Part shown: positions 59,667-64,000 of the stretch, one piece after another | Layout: each line of letters starts with the position of its first letter | Position numbering within the stretch: the stretch's first letter is position 1 | NCBI GenBank assembly: GCA_964017065.1 | Contig: OZ024783.1 | Span: 7,232,391 to 7,296,390, forward strand | Source: Haliclona indistincta | Taxonomy: Eukaryota > Porifera > Demospongiae > Haplosclerida > Chalinidae | Length of the DNA: 64,000 nucleotides | Reading direction: 5' to 3' | Notes under the pieces: model-generated | The model's input: only the letters and a program-made list of their open reading frames with translations | Databases searched by the model: none | What the model was told of the DNA's origin: nothing | Made by a program: the position numbers and the translations under genes

Positions 59667-60201
59667 CTAGCCTCGCCTCCAGGCCACTCCCCCTGCTGAG
59701 GAGATGGCCTGGTCCAGACTGTCTGCGCATGCTCCAATATTACCAGTAAAACCTGGTAATCAGTAAAACATCGCACACGATCGGGGCATTTTAACGCACA
59801 CTATCGAGACATGTCCGTTTCATCTTCCTATTGAAACAGCTAGTTTAAACTACGCAAGAAGGCTTCTGGTGCAAACATGCTGTTGTACCCAAAAGAAACG
59901 GCGTTTTTGGTCCGGAGAGAGTGATTCTAGCGTACAGAAGTCGGTAGATCGTCAAGTGGGCGTGGCTAACTTCACTCGCAAACCTTTGCGTAAGAATCTC
60001 GTTGTGCAAGTTGGTATTGCGTATTATCAGTGATCACAGCACTAGTTTGTACGTGTAATGGTTACAAAGGTTAGTGAAATGCACAGAAACAACGGCTAGA
60101 ATTACTGTCCGCACTTGGAGGGTTAACGGAAAATCTTCGCGCATGCGTATGCAGTCATTACCAGGCCATTATATTAAAAAATGGCCTGGATGCGAGGCTA
60201 G
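59667..60201. mobile_element. MITE with CTAGCCTCGCnTCCAGGCCA ends and TGCTGGC duplication
   Basis: Inverted ends (20 bp with one mismatch) and direct TGCTGGC at 59660-59666 and 60202-60208, a 7-8 bp target duplication suggesting a hAT-type element. About 535 bp, no coding sequence recognised. Confidence 0.8.
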
Positions 60202-60208
60202 TGCTGGC

Positions 60209-61489
60209 CCAGCCCAGGTAGGCAAGAGCTGTACGCCCACGCATACATTCCACGCATACTTTGCTCTTATTGGGAATGGCCTATTCCGTAATATTTTCGC
60301 TTCTACGACGTATATTTTTAGTCTTGCAAAGAGAGCAAATTCCAAGCTTGACAGGTATATGCTCCTACCTTTGTAGAATCTGCATATCAAGTTTCAAGCC
60401 GTGAAATCGATTGGTAGGCGAAGCAGCCGCGTTTGTACCCCGACAATAAAATTATTGAAGTGGGGGTAATTCCGTAACTTTCATATTTCATACTGAAACC
60501 GCTCTACTGGAACGAAAGCAAGGACAATCTGTCTACAATATAGCATGCGCTAATCCTTGACTATAGTGGATTAATACTACTGCAAAGATTGCTTGTGCAA
60601 GCCTTCGAGTACAGAACGGCAGAGCAAAATTCTCACCTTTTCGGACACTGCGGTCTTATTTGATTGATCGGCTGTTATACATGCACCTTCACACGAATAA
60701 ACTTATCGACACTACCAGCATGAAGCTAAGCCATCTGGCATGCCTTACAGCAAACAAGAGTTCCGAAGCAGCTGTCTTTTCTGAGATTGAGCTACACAGC
60801 CAAGCGCTACAGTCCGTATCGGCTCCTAATACAGGCCCCTATCATATCCGTTCAGTATAGTCCGTATCGTGATTCTCAACAAATGGTCTGTTTCGAGCCG
60901 TAGTTTCGGAAATGAAACGGGCATGTTACAGATGTGTATCGAATGCGTAAAATGTACGGCGCGTATCATTATGTAGGTTCGCTCCGTATCGGACCAGTTT
61001 CACGTACGTATCGTGTACTTTCTTCAGCCTGATACTTGATAAAGCATAATGTGTATAAAAAATACTAAAATAAAATGTCTGTTTGCTGCATATCTCCACT
61101 ATGTGACAATCTTGAACTTGCTAGGCAATAACACACCACTGAGATTCTTCTAAACAGGATTTCTGTTGCCCTTGCTGTCTACAAGTCCTTTCTTGGCACT
61201 GCATGAACTAAATAAAATTTTATAGCAAGATAAAAAGCACTCATCTCAGCTCCACATGAAAGTCTTCTCAGCTACAAACAGACACTCGCTTGCTTCCAGC
61301 AAGTCTTCTACTACAGAAATGAAATGAGGATAGATATAGAGCACTCACTTCCATCCAGTGTTTTTTTTTCAACTGACTCAGAATGAGAGAACAAGATGAG
61401 GAGAGATAATAATATGGAGCGCTCAATTAAGTCAAGTATGTGTGTCTTTCCAATTGACTTGAACAATAATACTACAGAAACAAGATGAG
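60209..61489. other. Repeat-derived intergenic DNA, no gene
   Basis: A 21-bp match (CTCTTATTGGGAATGGCCTAT at about 60261) to the LINE remnant suggests related debris. Recurrent TCCGTATCG words occur at 60810-61010. No exon was supported. Confidence 0.4.
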
Positions 61490-61915
61490 TACAGATCAGA
61501 TAACACTTACTTGTTACAGAAACAAAAGAACAGATAACACTTGTGCCTAGCATGTCTGACTTGCTACAGAAACAAAGAACGGATAACACTTGTGTCCAGC
61601 ATGTCTGACTCACTACAGAAACAGAGAACGGATGGGTACAGATAACACTTACTTGTGTCCAGCATGTCTGACTCGCTACAGAAACAAAGAACGGATGAGT
61701 ACAGATAACACTTACTTGTGTCTGGCATGTCTGACTCGCTACAGAAACAAAGAACGGATGAGTACAGATAACACTTACTTGTGTCCAGCATGTCTGACTC
61801 GCTACAGAAACAAAGAACGGATGAGTACAGATAACACTTACTTGTGTCCAGCATGTCTGACTTGCTACAGAAACAAAAGAACGGATGAGTACAGATAACA
61901 CTCCAGCATGTCTTC
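61490..61915 (+). repeat. 63-bp minisatellite, about 6 units
   Basis: Units containing GCTACAGAAACAAAGAACGG and CTTGTGTCCAGCATGTCTGA stand head to tail; early units are shorter. Since 63 is divisible by three, several frames stay open on both strands and give artificial 21-residue repeats. Confidence 0.9.
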
Positions 61916-62493
61916 TCGCCGACTTAAATAATAAAGCCTTTGAAATGGTGGGTATCATACTTAAAAAGAATTCATTCCCACATGTGAACTATAATACTGT
62001 TAGCACACTGGTAGCAAAACTAATACAACAAGAGTTCAATGGAACCCATACCCTGTGTGCTATGCAAATGTGCAGAAATTGATGTGAATGCTACATACCC
62101 CTAGTGACTTCGGTGTGAACTATTATATTAGAGAACACCTACCAGCACACATTTAATTGAACGTGTTCACTCAGTCTCATGATGTTTTAATCGGCGATGT
62201 TGCTAATAGGAATACATGGCCTTAGCACGTGACAGGAGACTTTCTCGACTTCGCAGGTGTCTTTCAAAGAGTAAATATTCAACAACCAAGAGCTATTCCA
62301 TGACAATCTTCGAGCAGTAAGGCAGTAAACAGCCGCGTTTTTGTACACACACAAAATACATACATACATACGGACAAAGCCAAACACTTAACCCTCCGGC
62401 GCCTACGTGCCCAGGGTAATAACAAATGTGACCGGATTTGCGAAAAGGGACAATAAAAATGAGATTATTGTTTGAAGTACAAAAAATATAATA
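61916..62493. other. Intergenic, nothing supported
   Basis: AT-rich unique-looking sequence. No exon, inverted repeat or tandem repeat of note was seen. Confidence 0.4.
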
Positions 62494-62579
62494 TTTGCCG
62501 AGCGCCTTAATTAGCACGAGGCAAATAATCGTGACGGTGTGCGGGGACTGGAGCGTCGTGCATTTTCCCAGTAATGTTA

Positions 62580-62610
<31 letters not shown>

Positions 62611-63122
62611 TGTATGTATGTATGTATGTATGTATGTATGTATGTATGTATGTATGTATATTTAGATCGATGTCACGCTTAGGAATGCTAATCCGGGTTA
62701 CAGTGAGGGCTCATACTACGTATTATACTGCGGGGTCACGGGATCACTGGACCCGGTTGCGTATGAGATAAGAAATTAACGGTGGGCGACTGAGACCATG
62801 GCGGATCAGATTCCAGAGTCTACTCCTGACAGAGCCAAGTGGCTAGCTCGGCTCAGGAAGAGAAGACAGAGAGCAGTGCTTGAGTCTAATGCCACAAAAG
62901 AAGCAAGGTACGCCATCATCAGTACTAACAATGCACGGAACAGGCATTGACTCTTAGGTTGTCTGACACGAGTCCACGAGGCCGAAAACAGGAAGCTAGC
63001 TTGCTGTATCTGTACCTGCCGACCGTCTGCTGTCGAGCCCCACCCAAAACATTTTAGGTGGTCAATAATAACTACTTAATAAACTCCGCGCGAGGCATTC
63101 ATGCGTATTCGTATCTCCTAGT
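62494..63122 (+). mobile_element. Family 2 element, copy 3, with (TATG)n expansion
   Basis: From TTTGCCGAGCGCCTTAATTA to GCATTCATGCGTATTCGTAT. A (TATG)n tract of about 80 bp at 62578-62659 replaces the single TATGTATG of copy 1. It contains the only open version of the family's small reading frame. Confidence 0.8.
62798..62950 (+). CDS. 50-codon reading frame inside family 2 element
   Basis: Starts at an ATG in GACCATGGCGG, a fair initiation context, and reads MADQIPESTPDRAKWLARLR, KRRQRAVLESNATKEARYA, then STNNARNRH and stop. The Arg/Lys-rich helix resembles the N-terminus of some element-encoded proteins. The same frame is broken in the other two copies (an early TAG at 17838; a deletion in the reverse copy). 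It is probably a leftover of a longer element protein and is not clearly functional. Confidence 0.35.
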   Translation: MADQIPESTPDRAKWLARLRKRRQRAVLESNATKEARYAIISTNNARNRH

Positions 63123-63433
63123 AAAAATTAATAATTATGTTATTAGAATAATCATGCTTGTGTCTTGTCTATTCAAGCAAACGCTGAGTGGCAATAACAC
63201 ATGAACTTCATGCATGGACAACAGACACAGACTTAGCTATACATGAATCATAAAATTATAGGAGCGTTAAGATAATTGTACCATAGGCCGAAATCCATGT
63301 ACGAGCATGTACAAAAAGAGAACGTTCATGAAGGAAATGGTGAATAGTCTAATTCATCTCTAGAGCACATAAAATCAAGATTCGTATCTGTATCACAACT
63401 AAAATACTAATAACGAGAAGGATGATTACATAC

Positions 63434-63777
63434 CAAGAGATTCTTCCTCTTCTGTTTCACTGTCACTATATCACTGTCTGTCCCAATATCAGGCTCCATT
63501 GCCTGCTGAGTAGGCACAATAGGCTATGTGCGTATGTGTGTGTGCATGTGTGTGGGTGTGTGTGCATATGTTTGTTTGGTAGGTAAGTGCTTATGGTACT
63601 TTTTAAGTATATAACATTATGTGCACATGCCTCGTACGATTGCATGCACAGGTAGCATCACTCACTTTGCAATCAGATAATTTTGTCGTTTTAGCCTTAG
63701 TTGTAAATTGTTAATCTCCCTCCTTTTTTCTCCCAGTTTCTGATTCAACTTGTTCATCTCATCAATATTATGCCTCG
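63434..63777 (-). CDS. Partial minus-strand gene at window edge (coiled-coil exon)
   Basis: An exon at 63777-63666 follows a pyrimidine-rich TTTTTTTTTCAG acceptor and ends at a GTGAGT donor. It reads RHNIDEMNKLNQKLGEKRR, then EINNLQLRLKRQNYLIA, an amphipathic coiled coil. A second exon-like stretch at 63502-63434 (CAGCAG acceptor, GTATGT donor) reads MEPDIGTDSDIVTVKQKR or, in the frame predicted by the donor phase, meets a stop early. A hydrophobic stretch at about 63960-63890 (IAIINFSGAVYGLAVAVLL) may be an upstream TM exon. The TM, coiled coil and tail order recalls the end of the GABA-B gene, but this is tentative. Confidence 0.4.
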
Positions 63778-64000
63778 CTGAAAAAAAAATTGGGAGTAAA
63801 GTGCATGAAGGCTTAAGAAACAAAGAGGCTTAAGAAACTAGAGTTCGAATGAACACATACCCGTGCGCTGAGCATAGTTAGTACACGACTACTCCAGCAA
63901 TACAGCAACAGCTAGTCCATAGACAGCTCCAGAAAAATTGATGATAGCAATCATAGGATCATAGCTACCATACATGCACTAACAGACTAACAGTTGATTG

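Noticed and set aside
61311..61958. 215-codon minus-strand frame with 21-residue repeats
   Set aside because: It is produced by the 63-bp minisatellite; several frames on both strands are open for the same reason, with no splice or domain support.
62578..62659. (TATG)n tract as a coding repeat
   Set aside because: A simple microsatellite within a mobile element.
1..64000. CRISPR arrays, operons, tRNA or rRNA genes
   Set aside because: Tandem repeats present have no regular unique spacers, genes have spliceosomal introns, and no cloverleaf or rRNA sequence was recognised by eye; a tRNA scan could still find one.

Overview
This is nuclear DNA of an intron-rich, early-branching animal. The proteins (NUP188, a class C GABA-B receptor, an SLC37 sugar-phosphate exchanger) are metazoan in type. 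The short introns, the AT-rich sequence full of GCATGC/TACATGTA words, and the dense short inverted-repeat elements make a demosponge my best guess. That guess is inference; no rRNA or mitochondrial marker is present.

Left part (1-23.1 kb). The window opens inside the NUP188 gene: the last 12 coding exons (copy A, 14-3667) run to the stop codon. A second set of the same 12 exons (copy B, 10604-14650) follows with every exon length preserved, and a third, isolated last exon lies at 22935-23135. Between copies A and B are a frameshifted orphan 7TM receptor (7372-8416), a duplicated fragment of its 3' end (3781-4066), and a broken POT/SLC15-like transporter (9160-10331) split by a hAT-like MITE. 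On the minus strand at 16120-16757 is a two-exon candidate gene for a 49-residue single-pass membrane micropeptide. The rest is mostly nested transposable elements.

Middle (23.4-33.2 kb, minus strand). A GABA-B-type receptor gene has about 16 exons: signal peptide, bilobed venus-flytrap domain, seven TM helices and a C-terminal coiled coil. Its introns host several mobile elements, one ending about 8 bp from a 3' splice site. Its last two exons are duplicated at 19.36-19.57 kb.

Right part (35.5-54.2 kb, plus strand). A tandem family encodes small type I membrane proteins: one dead copy and four intact two-exon copies. Each intact copy has a signal peptide, a 20-25 residue ectodomain, one TM helix and a tyrosine-rich tail. 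The two distal copies carry a glutamate inside the TM helix and three tandem repeats of a paired YxxI/YxxV module in the tail, an architecture resembling ITAM adaptors such as CD3-zeta. A 20-exon SLC37-type gene (41667-47516) interrupts the array; its exons join into one 572-codon frame.

Far right (54.8-64 kb) is almost entirely repeats: long palindromes, MITEs, a LINE remnant, a 63-bp minisatellite, and a partial minus-strand gene at the edge. No CRISPR, operon or prokaryotic feature is seen.
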